Assembly (NCBI RefSeq): GCF_003611675.1
Contig: NZ_RAWA01000002.1
Coordinates: 30,252-94,251, forward strand
Length of the DNA: 64,000 nt
From: Corallococcus sp. CA053C
GTDB taxonomy: Bacteria > Myxococcota > Myxococcia > Myxococcales > Myxococcaceae
Direction of reading: 5' to 3'
Part shown: piece after piece, positions 28,379 through 37,859 of the stretch
Layout: the number at the start of each line of letters is the position of its first letter
How positions within the stretch are numbered: position 1 is the first letter of the stretch
Made by a program: the position numbers and the translations under genes
The notes under the pieces: model-generated
Told to the model about the DNA's origin: nothing
Database searches by the model: none
Seen by the model: the letters and a program-made list of their open reading frames with translations, nothing else

Positions 28379-29493
28379 CAGCCCCTCAGGAGCTTCTTGC
28401 TCGCGGAGTAGAGGTCCTTCCACGGACCCGGGCGGCCCTTGGCCACCGTCTCCATGTATTCGCGCAGCGCCTTCACGTCGTCCTCCTGCTCCTTCACCAC
28501 CGCGCCCACCAGCGAGGCCGCCAGCTCGTGCGGCGTCACCGTCCCCGAACCGAACTGCTGCGCGAGGATGGCGCTGTTGAACAGCACGCTGATGGCCTCC
28601 GCCGTGGACAGCACCGCCCCCGGGGTGCGCACCTTCGTCTTGCCGTCCTTCGTCACGCCCTTGCGCAGCTCCTGGAAGAGCGTCAGCAGCACGCGCGACA
28701 GCTCCTCCGGCGGCGGCACCCCCACCTGGTAGTCCGTGCGCAGCTCCGCCTCGCGCTTGGTGACGATTTGAATCTCCTGCTCCAGGTCCTCCACCACGGG
28801 CACGGTGACGAAGTTGAAGCGGCGCTTGAGCGCGGCGCTCATCTCGTTCACGCCCCGGTCCCGCGTGTTCGCGGTGGCGATGAGGTTGAAGCCCCGTTGC
28901 GCGCTGGTGATCTCTCCCAGCTCCGGCACCGACACCTGCTTCTCCGACAGGATGGAGATGAGCGAGTCCTGGATCTCCGGCGACGTGCGCGTCACCTCCT
29001 CGAAGCGGGCGAACTTGCCCGTGCGCATCGCACGCAGGATGGGCGACGGCACCAGCGCCTCCGGCGACGGCCCCTGCGCGAGCAGCAGCGCGTAGTTCCA
29101 CGAGTACTTGATGTGGTCCTCGCTGGTCCCCGCCGTGCCCTGGACCACGAGCCCCGACGTGCCGCTGACGGCCGCGGAGAGGTGCTCGGACAGCCAGCTC
29201 TTCGCGGTGCCCGGCTCACCCACCAGCATCAGCGCCCGGTCCGACGCGAGCGTGGCGATGCACACCTGCACGATGCCCCGGTCCCCCACGTACTTGGGCG
29301 TGATGGTGACGCCGCCCACGGGCTTGGGGCTGCCCAGGATGTACATCTCCACCGCGCGGGGCGACAGCGCCCAACCCGGTGGGCGGGGCTTGTCGTCGTG
29401 CGCCGCGAGGGCGTCCAGCTCGTTCTTGTACTTCGCTTCGGCAGGCAGGCGGATGTCCGGCATGGACTGCACGCTATCCATTCGGTCTGACAT
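28378..29493 (-). CDS. MoxR-type AAA+ ATPase (YehL-like)
   Basis: A 371-residue AAA+ protein. Walker A GEPGTAKS at 92-99, a Walker B replaced by FEEVTRTSPE, sensor 1 in LIATANTRDRG, and arginine-rich ALKRRFNF downstream identify the MoxR branch. It probably forms a ring that remodels a partner with the VWA protein of the same operon. ATG 29493 is preferred, with an AGGCAGGG-like ribosome site; ATG at 29481 is an alternative. The gene heads a four-gene operon and is divergent from a small lipoprotein gene across 205 bp. Confidence 0.9.
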   Translation of the reverse strand: MSDRMDSVQSMPDIRLPAEAKYKNELDALAAHDDKPRPPGWALSPRAVEMYILGSPKPVGGVTITPKYVGDRGIVQVCIATLASDRALMLVGEPGTAKSWLSEHLSAAVSGTSGLVVQGTAGTSEDHIKYSWNYALLLAQGPSPEALVPSPILRAMRTGKFARFEEVTRTSPEIQDSLISILSEKQVSVPELGEITSAQRGFNLIATANTRDRGVNEMSAALKRRFNFVTVPVVEDLEQEIQIVTKREAELRTDYQVGVPPPEELSRVLLTLFQELRKGVTKDGKTKVRTPGAVLSTAEAISVLFNSAILAQQFGSGTVTPHELAASLVGAVVKEQEDDVKALREYMETVAKGRPGPWKDLYSASKKLLRG

Positions 29494-29698
29494 CCGGCAA
29501 ACGCCCTGCCTGCCTCCCACGTCGTCTCAGGGCCTGGGGATTTCCTACCTGCCTCAGGCTTCGGAGGATGACGCCGTTCGCATCCGCGACCTGGACTGAG
29601 CGCTCATTGGAAAAGCCCGCGCGCACACGATCCACGAGCACTGCCCACTTGTTCTGGTAGAACGGAGACTCCCCGTTTCCCCCGGAATGGAGTCATCC

Positions 29699-30109
29699 AT
29701 GAAGCTTCCCCTGGCCTCGTCCCTGATGGTGCTGTGCTCCGTGTTCTCGCTGGCCTGCGGCACGGACGTGGCGGAGCCCACGCTCGCCGCGCAGGAGCAG
29801 TCGCTGCTCTCCATCGGCAAGTCCTGTTCGAGCGACTCCCAGTGTTCGAGCGGCCTGTGCTGGAACACCGCGGACTCGTACCCCACCTACAACCCTTCCT
29901 GGGAGAGTGGCAACGCATGCACGGTGGAGTGCACGTCCGGCACGGCGGGTGACACCTATTGCAAGCAGCTGGCGGCGCAGTACGGCGCGCCCTACCCCAG
30001 CAGCGCGCGGTGCCTGCACGCTCGCGGCGTCTACGACAACGGGGACGACAGCATCGTGTACATCTGCGACCTGGTCCGCGCCGGCCTCGGGTCGTACTGG
30101 TCCGAGTAG
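29699..30109 (+). CDS. Small Cys-rich lipoprotein of unknown function
   Basis: A 136-residue lipoprotein: signal sequence MKLPLASSLM and lipobox FSLAC (Cys20). The mature part has eight further cysteines, spaced as for a compact disulfide-bonded domain (CSSDSQCSSGLC, then CTVEC). ATG 29699 is preceded by GGAG; an in-frame ATG twelve bases upstream is less well placed. A strong hairpin follows the stop. Function unknown; domains of this pattern occur in many myxobacterial surface proteins. Confidence 0.75.
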   Translation: MKLPLASSLMVLCSVFSLACGTDVAEPTLAAQEQSLLSIGKSCSSDSQCSSGLCWNTADSYPTYNPSWESGNACTVECTSGTAGDTYCKQLAAQYGAPYPSSARCLHARGVYDNGDDSIVYICDLVRAGLGSYWSE

Positions 30110-30129
30110 CTTTCATCTTCAAGTCGCCC

Positions 30130-30160
30130 GAGGGGTCCGTGCCGGATGGGCGGGCCCCTC
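30130..30160 (+). terminator. Terminator hairpin after the small lipoprotein gene
   Basis: GAGGGGTCCG at 30130-30139 pairs with CGGGCCCCTC at 30151-30160 (ten pairs, one G-T wobble) over an 11-base loop, followed by AGCTTTCT. It starts 20 bp after the stop and separates this gene from the sigma-54 promoter downstream. Confidence 0.65.
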
Positions 30161-30235
30161 AGCTTTCTGATCATCCCTCGGTTTTCCGAGCACGCGGCGT
30201 CGCACTCCAGGGCCGTCTTCCCTGTGACGGAGCGC

Positions 30236-30251
30236 TGGCATCGCTGTTGCT
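30236..30251 (+). promoter_or_regulatory. Sigma-54 type -24/-12 promoter
   Basis: TGGCATCGCTGTTGCT matches the sigma-54 consensus TGGCAC-N5-TTGC with one mismatch and exact GG to GC spacing. It lies 39 bp before the start of the ferritin-like lipoprotein gene, so a transcript would start near 30263. Enhancer-binding proteins are abundant in myxobacteria; which one acts here is unknown. Confidence 0.6.
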
Positions 30252-30289
30252 GTAGCGCCGGGACACCTCATCTCCTCGGGAGCTGTCCC

Positions 30290-31615
30290 ATGCAAGTCCT
30301 CCGACTGCGCCACCTCTTCTCGCGCGCCCTGCGCGCCTCGCTCGCCACGCCCCTGGTCCTCGCGGGCTGCGGTCACGGTGGCGCGGACCTGGAGGGCTAC
30401 ACGGCGGTCGAATGCGACAACGGCGCCCCGGCCCTCAGCGACCTGACGATTTCTCCAGCGCCGGACTTCATCCAGCTTCGCTACCGGAATACGTCCGGGA
30501 GTGGCGAGGCCTTTACCACGCAGGATGCGTCCTCCTCCGGACAGGCCTGCGCGACGGCCACCGACGTCGCCGCCTGTCAGACGGCCGTGGCGGAGGCCCT
30601 GCCCACCGAGGGCTTCAACAAGAACTGCTTGCAGTACTGCTCCGACAACCACCTCGTCACCACGCGCGGTGACGAGGTGAAGACATATTCCACGATGGAG
30701 TCCCTCCAGGAACTGCTGGGCACCATCGACACCGAACAGGAGGCCGTGCTCAAGACCTTCGCTTCCGGCTACTGGCTGAGCTGCAGCGACCTGAAGCAGG
30801 GCGCGGTGAAGCGGAACTCCGACGGCACCTTCAACGTCATCGGGACCCGGGGCTACGCCTGCGGCAAGGGCACGGAGCTGACGCAGCACGTGGTGCAGGT
30901 GTCCGCCTCCGGCGAGGTGCGCGAGTTGGAGCACCACGTGCTGGAGAAGGGCACCAACAACTGCGCCATCGGCCGGCGGCCCGTGGGCCTCCAGGTCGCG
31001 GGCGGGTGCGAGAGCACGGATGCGCTCGGGCACTACTTCGCGGAGGCCGCGCACCTGGAGGCGGCGTCCGTCCATGCCTTCCTGCGCTTGCGTGAAGAGC
31101 TGGCGCTGCACGGCGCCGACGCGGGCCTCCAGGACGCGGCGCGCAGGAGCGCGATGGACGAGGTGATGCACACCGACGTGACGGGGCGGCTCGCGCGCCG
31201 CTTCGGCGCCACGCCCCAGCGTCCGGTCGTGGCCGAGCGTCCCCTGCGCCCGCTCTCCGAGGTGGCCCTGGACAACGCCGTGGAGGGCTGCGTGCGTGAG
31301 ACGTACGGCGCGCTGGTGGCCCACTACCAGGCCCTGCACGCGCGCGACGCGGAAGTGCGCGAGGCCATGATGAGCATCGCCGAGGACGAGACGCGGCACG
31401 CGGGGCTGTCCTGGGACATCGACCAGTGGGCCCGTCCGCGCCTCTCCGCCCCGGAGCGGGAAGCGCTGCGCGAGGCCCAGCGGCAGGCGGTGGCGCTCTT
31501 GCGCGCGGAGGTCGCCGTGCCGCTCGACACGGGGCTCGTGACCGAAGCGGGCCTGCCCACGCCCGAGGTCGCCCTGTCCCTGCTCGACACGCTGGAGCAG
31601 GAGCTCTGGGCCTGA
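30290..31615 (+). CDS. Ferritin-like domain lipoprotein
   Basis: A 441-residue lipoprotein (lipobox PLVLAGC, Cys about 25). The first 240 residues are a Cys-containing extracytoplasmic region of unknown type; the last 190 are helical with ferritin-like iron ligands: HLEAASVHAF, DEVMH and EDETRH, the two ExxH-type motifs of a di-iron four-helix bundle. A role in iron handling or oxidation at the cell surface is plausible, not shown. ATG 30290 follows GGGAG. A sigma-54 promoter lies just upstream. A truncated paralogue begins at its stop codon. Confidence 0.8.
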   Translation: MQVLRLRHLFSRALRASLATPLVLAGCGHGGADLEGYTAVECDNGAPALSDLTISPAPDFIQLRYRNTSGSGEAFTTQDASSSGQACATATDVAACQTAVAEALPTEGFNKNCLQYCSDNHLVTTRGDEVKTYSTMESLQELLGTIDTEQEAVLKTFASGYWLSCSDLKQGAVKRNSDGTFNVIGTRGYACGKGTELTQHVVQVSASGEVRELEHHVLEKGTNNCAIGRRPVGLQVAGGCESTDALGHYFAEAAHLEAASVHAFLRLREELALHGADAGLQDAARRSAMDEVMHTDVTGRLARRFGATPQRPVVAERPLRPLSEVALDNAVEGCVRETYGALVAHYQALHARDAEVREAMMSIAEDETRHAGLSWDIDQWARPRLSAPEREALREAQRQAVALLRAEVAVPLDTGLVTEAGLPTPEVALSLLDTLEQELWA

Positions 31616-31785
31616 GCACGAAAGCCCTTCGCTCGCGCTGGCTCTTCCCGCTCGCCCTGTCGCTGGGGGTGAGCGGCTGTGGTCCCGGGCTCGCGGACCT
31701 GGACGGCTACACCGCGATTGATTGCACGAAGGACCGCCCCGACATCGACGGCCTGAAGCTCGCCCAGGCGGTGGACTCCTCATCC
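31612..31785 (+). pseudogene. Truncated paralogue of the ferritin-like lipoprotein at the island edge
   Basis: Starting from a CTG that overlaps the preceding stop (CTGA), the frame reads a signal sequence with lipobox GVSGC, then ADLDGYTAIDC, closely matching ADLEGYTAVEC of the upstream gene. Similarity and high GC end near 31785, and the frame then runs through AT-rich sequence to a stop at 32052. So the 3' part was lost when the island arrived. The exact breakpoint is estimated from base composition. Confidence 0.6.
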
Positions 31786-32289
31786 CCCATAAACACCACC
31801 ACAAAGCCAACGCAGGACAAAACCTCCACACATAGCGGAAGCCCCTTGAAGATCGCACCCGCTTCTCACCCACATAATCCAGCAGTACACTGGCAAATAA
31901 AATCCACAACTGAGTGCACCCAGAACGCATGTCTCTTGAGCACTCTGGGAAGAGAATGCAACCCACTCAAAATAGCACCTGCGAGCACAACTATCGCACC
32001 GCGCGACTACCGCTACCCACGAAGCACTCCAGGCATTGCCAACTGGACTTGATTGAAGTCAACACACAAACCAAGCAACGAGCACTAGTTCCGTGCCCAC
32101 TTGGAATGCCCCTATTATTTACTCAGGGAATGCAATCAGCTAAGCCGGCACCTCGTCAGGCCCTGAAGAGGTCGGACTAAAAACCACATGTACTCCAACG
32201 TAGACCTGCATCTAAGCCCCTGACCTATGGCACACTCGCCTTTTAGAGCGCTCTGCCAGTAAACCGCCTTAAAGGTCGCTAGGTTGCCC
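31786..32289 (+). other. AT-rich leader of the defence operon; candidate regulatory RNA region
   Basis: About 500 bp with no convincing gene (the open frame to 32052 is a run-on of the truncated lipoprotein). Two similar blocks, CCCTTGAAGATCGCACCCGC near 31844 and a CTCAAAATAGCACCTGC-like block near 31965, lie about 120 bp apart. In known AvcD systems a small RNA (AvcI) encoded just upstream holds the deaminase inactive, so this gap is where such an RNA would be expected. That identification is inference; no consensus was matched. Confidence 0.35.
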
Positions 32290-33864
32290 ATGACCGCCAT
32301 CGCCATTCCGTCCCCACCTCTACGCACCTCTGACTCCAAAGATCATCTGAGGGACGCCATTGATGACGCAAAGTCACATGACCTTGTTTTTGCTATCGTC
32401 GGGCATGTCGGTGCAGGAGCTACGCACGTCGCAGGCAGTCTAATTGAAGAGCTAACCTCCGCAGGCTACAAACCGCTCAAAATCAAGGCCAGCACCTTAA
32501 TCACCGAGACTGCCGACCAGCTTGGCCTTATCCGGAAAGCCTCTCTTTCAGGCCCACGACATGAGCGCACAAAGATCCTCCAGGATGCCGGAGATCAGCT
32601 TCGAAAAGACCACGGAGCGAGCATCGTCGCAGCGCTTGCGATCCGCAGAATCCACGATGAGCGCAAACAGCCACGAACCACAAAACAACCTCTAGCATTC
32701 GTAATCGACTCTCTCAAACATCCTCGCGAAGTAGAGACACTACGAGAAGTCTACCGCAGCTCTTTCTACCTAATTGGCGTCATCTGCGGTTTCGATGTTC
32801 GAGAGAAGCGACTTGTCTTCAAATACAAGGACACAGATTCCGACAATCGCGCGGACATAGCTGCGCGCGACGACGCGGCTCCTAGAACTCCTGGGCAGCC
32901 CGACATCGGTCAAAACGTACGCGGGACACTCCAGTACGCTGACTTCTTTGTTAATAATGAAGATCAGGACCCCCGCTCTTTGGCCGGCACGCTATCTCGA
33001 ACCATCCAAATAATCACAGAACGAGCAGTAATTCGACCGCACGAGGACGAACGCGGAATGTATGCAGCATGGTCATCTGCGCTGCGGTCGTCGTGCATGT
33101 CGCGCCAAGTTGGTGCAGCCATCATGAGCAAGACGGGCGAACTCATCGCAACGGGAACCAATGACGTTCCCAAATACGGTGGAGGCCTTTATCAAGACGG
33201 AGATCCAGTTGATCACCGGTGCTTCATGGACAAAGGCGACCTAGACCGACCATATTGCCGAAACGACCACTCGAAAATAGATATATACAAGAACATATTC
33301 CAACGACTTAAGAGCAACAACCTACTAAGTGACGGTGTCTCGCCAGATGCCGTCAGGCAACAAATAGAGCAAACAGCCGTGCGCGATCTCATTGAGTTCT
33401 CCCGCGCGGTCCACGCAGAAATGGATGCCATCCTAAGCGTCGCCAGGCTTGGAAATGCAACCACACAGGGCGCTACTCTTTATTGCACAACTTACCCATG
33501 TCACAGTTGCGCACGACACATAGTTGCCAGCGGCATTCGCGAAGTCGTCTACATTGAACCATATGTCAAAAGCAGGGCATCAACTCTTCACTCCGACTCA
33601 ACGGAGGAAGTAACAAAGCGTTGGTCAGACTCTTCGAAAAAAGTGCACTTTCGGCCTTTCTCTGGTGTCTCACCCCGAAGATTTTCCGTCGCCTTCAAAA
33701 AAATTGCAGACCTCAAGGACAGGGATGGCTTCTTAATCTCCCGCCCTTCTTCTCAAACGGTGCATCACGATCCCGTCTTCTCAAAAGACCTGATTGACTT
33801 CGAGGCGCATATAGCCGAGCGCGTCGAGGAGATTGAACGAGGGAGGGATAGCCATGGACGTTAA
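32290..33864 (+). CDS. Anti-phage dCTP deaminase (AvcD/DCD type)
   Basis: A 524-residue two-domain protein. The N-terminal half is a P-loop NTPase with GHVGAGATH at 38-46, related to nucleotide kinases; the C-terminal half is a zinc-dependent deoxycytidylate deaminase with HAE at about 374-376 and PCHSC at about 403-407. This architecture matches the defence proteins that deaminate dCTP/dCMP to starve infecting phage of dC nucleotides. Length fits the family. ATG 32290 is preferred over TTG six bases earlier; the ribosome site is a weak AGG. It overlaps the DUF488-like gene by 11 bp. Base composition is clearly lower in GC than the chromosome, so it was transferred. Confidence 0.88.
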   Translation: MTAIAIPSPPLRTSDSKDHLRDAIDDAKSHDLVFAIVGHVGAGATHVAGSLIEELTSAGYKPLKIKASTLITETADQLGLIRKASLSGPRHERTKILQDAGDQLRKDHGASIVAALAIRRIHDERKQPRTTKQPLAFVIDSLKHPREVETLREVYRSSFYLIGVICGFDVREKRLVFKYKDTDSDNRADIAARDDAAPRTPGQPDIGQNVRGTLQYADFFVNNEDQDPRSLAGTLSRTIQIITERAVIRPHEDERGMYAAWSSALRSSCMSRQVGAAIMSKTGELIATGTNDVPKYGGGLYQDGDPVDHRCFMDKGDLDRPYCRNDHSKIDIYKNIFQRLKSNNLLSDGVSPDAVRQQIEQTAVRDLIEFSRAVHAEMDAILSVARLGNATTQGATLYCTTYPCHSCARHIVASGIREVVYIEPYVKSRASTLHSDSTEEVTKRWSDSSKKVHFRPFSGVSPRRFSVAFKKIADLKDRDGFLISRPSSQTVHHDPVFSKDLIDFEAHIAERVEEIERGRDSHGR

Positions 33865-34498
33865 AGGACCCAGAATTCCATCCTTGGCGGTTCTTCAAGG
33901 AGAGGGGCACTTACGCCAAGATCACAAGCCGATATTGAGAACGGTCGTCCTAGCACGTCCGGCTCCTCAACAACTTGAATTATTTGGTGAGGCTTTTTCT
34001 CTTCCGAAAATAATCAGCGTCGGACTTGATGGGATTGACTTTGACCTCTTCGAAGAAATCATCAAAACAGAAAACATTAAACACATCATTGACATACGAC
34101 TCTCCCCGTCATTCCTTGGGAGAGGGTTTTCGCTGGAAGTTCTCCGCTCTTTAATCCAAAGGGAGGGTGTAAACTATGAACACGCACCTGTTTTCGCCAA
34201 CAAGTACGTTGGTGAATCCTGGGATCAAGCCAAAGTCATGCACAAGTATGCAGAGTATATCTGGACCCAAAAGGACGCACTGGCTCAACTTAAAGAGAAA
34301 GCATCAGCAGGGCCTCTTCTCCTGCTTGGGCGCGCCACTCATCACTGCGTTTCTGGAAGATCCATTCTTACAAACGCATTAACAGAACTTGGACTTTGGT
34401 TTTCACTTCGAGCGATAGACAATTTCGAAGACACCGGGCAAACCCTGCCATGCAAGGACTGGGGCAGTCTCTCGGAGGGAAGTAGGCGCAACGGTTAG
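33854..34498 (+). CDS. DUF488-like protein coupled to the dCTP deaminase
   Basis: A 214-residue protein. After about 50 residues without features, IISVGLDGIDFDLF, IKHIIDIRLSPSF, FSLEVLRSLIQREGVNYEHAP and LLLLGRATHHC follow the pattern of DUF488 (a glycine-rich first strand, a DxR with Pro, a YxH-type motif and a late Cys). The family has no established activity. ATG 33854 has GGAGG a few bases upstream, and the start lies inside the deaminase gene's last codons, indicating translational coupling. Constant partnership would suggest a role in immunity; this is inference from position only. Confidence 0.7.
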   Translation: MDVKGPRIPSLAVLQGEGHLRQDHKPILRTVVLARPAPQQLELFGEAFSLPKIISVGLDGIDFDLFEEIIKTENIKHIIDIRLSPSFLGRGFSLEVLRSLIQREGVNYEHAPVFANKYVGESWDQAKVMHKYAEYIWTQKDALAQLKEKASAGPLLLLGRATHHCVSGRSILTNALTELGLWFSLRAIDNFEDTGQTLPCKDWGSLSEGSRRNG

Positions 34499-34915
34499 TT
34501 TGTGAAGAATGCCTGCGAGGCAAGACGAAAATAATCCTTCGCGCCACCCGAGTAGGCGTGCATGAGTGAGCGGCGTCGAGACAGAGCGTAACTTGCGACG
34601 CCGTCGGCGATTGATTCTTCGGCGCGTTGTGGCTGAATTTTCGATACAAGCAAAACACTCACAACAACTTGGCGTCAACGCAGCAGGTTGCAGTTACTTG
34701 GCCTATTGAGAGTGGCCGTAAAATTCGCCCTAAGCAGCTTCCGTAGCGCCGCATCAATTTCTCTCAGGCTTCAAGTCATAGGGCGCTCCCGTAAGTGCCC
34801 TCGGTGAGGTAGCTGCTGCTACCCACAACAAACCATCCGTCGAGGCCGTGCGCACAACCGGACTTTCCCGGTATCCGCCTTGTGAGCCCACACGGGCGTT
34901 TGCGACAATCGGGCG
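34499..34915. other. Right flank of the island, no gene seen
   Basis: These 417 bp pass from AT-richer island sequence to high-GC chromosome. No plausible reading frame, tRNA or terminal repeat was recognised. The last 60 bp should hold the promoter and leader of the C39 peptidase gene. Confidence 0.45.
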
Positions 34916-36178
<1,263 letters not shown>

Positions 36179-36274
36179 GCCCCGTCGGAAGGAGGACACG
36201 CGGCCGACGCAGCGCGGCGCCAGTGTCCACTGGCCGGGGCGTCGGGCCCCTCGTCCCTTGACGTGGGGGCTTTC

Positions 36275-36296
36275 GTGACGGTGTCAGACCTGTCAC
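36275..36296. promoter_or_regulatory. Imperfect inverted repeat upstream of glnA
   Basis: GTGACGGT and ACCTGTCAC form near-matching arms (one bulge) about 125 bp before the glutamine synthetase start. It may be an operator or terminate the preceding gene. No clear -24/-12 or -35/-10 promoter was found nearby; TTGATT and TAAATA around 36322-36348 are a weak candidate with short spacing. Confidence 0.25.
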
Positions 36297-36419
36297 TAAG
36301 CTTCAGTCCAAGGAAATTAGGCTTGATTTCGAGACGCGGAATGTAAATACCTGCGCCCGAGATTTTGCTGTCCCTCTTCTCCGGCATCCGGACGGGGGAC
36401 TCAGCCTGGAGGCACGGAC

Positions 36420-37859
36420 ATGGAGCAGAAGCCGCTGCGGGACTTCCTGGAGATTCCCTACGACGAGCTGGAGGAGCTCAACCTCCGGGTGAAGGAACAG
36501 CGCCTCAAGCGCGAGTCGCCGGACAAGATGCGCGAGGAGCGCCTCAAGTACCTGACCGACGAGAAGCGCATCAAGGCCATCACCGTGTGCTTCACCGACC
36601 TGGAAGGTCGGCTGCACATGCTGGACTACGACAAGAAGTTCCTCCTCAAGAGCGCCGACAACCTCACCTTCGACGGCTCCTCCATCCGCGGCTTCTCCGC
36701 GCAGGCGGAGAGCGACCTGCGCCTGAACATCGACTGGGGCGCGTTCTACTGGCTGCCCTCCGACATCTTCGGGCCCGGCAAGGTGCTGGCGTTCAGCGAA
36801 GTGCTGGAGCGCGACGGCACGCCGTACCACTCGGACATGCGCGGCCAGCTCAAGCGCGCCACGGACGCCCTGTTCCAGAAGGACGGCACCGTGTTCCACG
36901 CGGCGCCCGAAATCGAAGGCTTCCTCTTCAAGAGCCGTGACGCCGAGCGCCACTACCACGAGGAAGGCAAGTTCGAGTTCATCTCCATCGGCGGCTACTA
37001 CCACGCGCTGCCGGGCGACGCGCTGCGCACCTTCATCGACAAGGCCGCCGAAGCCCAGCGCGCCATGGGCTTCCAGAACGAGAAGGACCACCCGGAGGTC
37101 GCGCCCAGCCAGTTCGAGATGAACTTCTCGTACAGCGAGGCCATCATCGCCGCGGATCAGATCCAGCTCTACAAGCTGCTCTGCCGTCAGGTGGCCGCGC
37201 AGCTGGGCCTCACCGCCAGCTTCCTGCCCAAGCCCGTCACGGGGGTGAATGGCAACGGCATGCACATCAATATGTCGCTGTCCAAGGGCGGCAAGAACCT
37301 GTTCCACGACAAGAACGGGCAGGACGGGCTGTCGCCGATGGGGTGGGAGTTCATCGACCGCATCCTCACCAACGCCAACGACATCTGCCTCGTGCTCAAC
37401 TCCAGCGTGAACTCCTACCGCCGGTTGGATCCGCACTACGAGGCGCCCAACCAGATCAAGGCCTCCGCGAACAACCGCGGCGCCATGGTGCGCATCCCGT
37501 TCGGCAACGAGCGCAGCGCGCGCGTCGAGTGCCGTTCGGTGGCGCCGGACGCCAACCCGTACATGGTGCTCTACACGCTGATGAAGACCGGCCTGGAGGG
37601 CCCGCAGCCGCAGGAGGACGCGGAGACCAAGCGCAGCCGCACGCGCTTCCTGCCGGACAACATCTACGACGCGATCCGCTTCTTCAAGGGCAGCCAGTTC
37701 GTCGCGCAGACGCTGGGTGAGCAGGTGCAGGGCAAGTACGCGGAGCTGAAAGTGGGCTCCGCGGACCGCTGCCCCAAGCAGCTGGGCACCCGCGTGAAGG
37801 AAGCGGAGATCCAGTTCCACCACGAGGTGACCAACCAGTACCTCTGGAACCTCTTCTAG
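36420..37859 (+). CDS. glnA: Glutamine synthetase
   Basis: A 479-residue type I-like glutamine synthetase making glutamine from glutamate, ammonia and ATP in the cytoplasm. Beta-grasp residues include NLTFDGSSIRGF; the catalytic domain has APEIEGFLF, APSQFEMNF, GNGMHINMSL (His that binds glutamate), NSSVNSYRRL and GAMVRIPFGN with active-site arginines. NIYDAI near residue 414 is in the position of the adenylylated tyrosine of enteric enzymes, so covalent control is possible. The N-terminal 45 residues are a charged extension. ATG 36420 follows GGAGG. Its stop shares a CTAG tetranucleotide with the convergent DUF1206 gene. Confidence 0.93.
   Translation: MEQKPLRDFLEIPYDELEELNLRVKEQRLKRESPDKMREERLKYLTDEKRIKAITVCFTDLEGRLHMLDYDKKFLLKSADNLTFDGSSIRGFSAQAESDLRLNIDWGAFYWLPSDIFGPGKVLAFSEVLERDGTPYHSDMRGQLKRATDALFQKDGTVFHAAPEIEGFLFKSRDAERHYHEEGKFEFISIGGYYHALPGDALRTFIDKAAEAQRAMGFQNEKDHPEVAPSQFEMNFSYSEAIIAADQIQLYKLLCRQVAAQLGLTASFLPKPVTGVNGNGMHINMSLSKGGKNLFHDKNGQDGLSPMGWEFIDRILTNANDICLVLNSSVNSYRRLDPHYEAPNQIKASANNRGAMVRIPFGNERSARVECRSVAPDANPYMVLYTLMKTGLEGPQPQEDAETKRSRTRFLPDNIYDAIRFFKGSQFVAQTLGEQVQGKYAELKVGSADRCPKQLGTRVKEAEIQFHHEVTNQYLWNLF

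Larger units (their letters stand above)
31786..34860 (+). mobile_element. AT-richer genomic island carrying a defence operon
   Basis: Base composition drops sharply near 31785 and returns to the high-GC norm around 34750-34900. Codon use inside differs (many A/T third positions). The left edge truncates a lipoprotein gene. It contains the dCTP deaminase and DUF488-like genes. No integrase, transposase or terminal repeats were found, so how it arrived is unknown and both borders are approximate. Confidence 0.65.

Noticed and set aside
31790..32052. Open frame continuing from the truncated lipoprotein into the island
   Set aside because: Low GC, no domain and loss of similarity to the paralogue; it is run-through of a broken gene.
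32236..32262. Sigma-54-like TGGCAC just before the deaminase gene
   Set aside because: TGGCAC is present at about 32228, but the expected TTGC at the -12 spacing is replaced by CCTT.
34499..34915. tRNA or attachment site at the right border of the island
   Set aside because: No cloverleaf or CCA-type end was found, and no direct repeat with the left border was seen.
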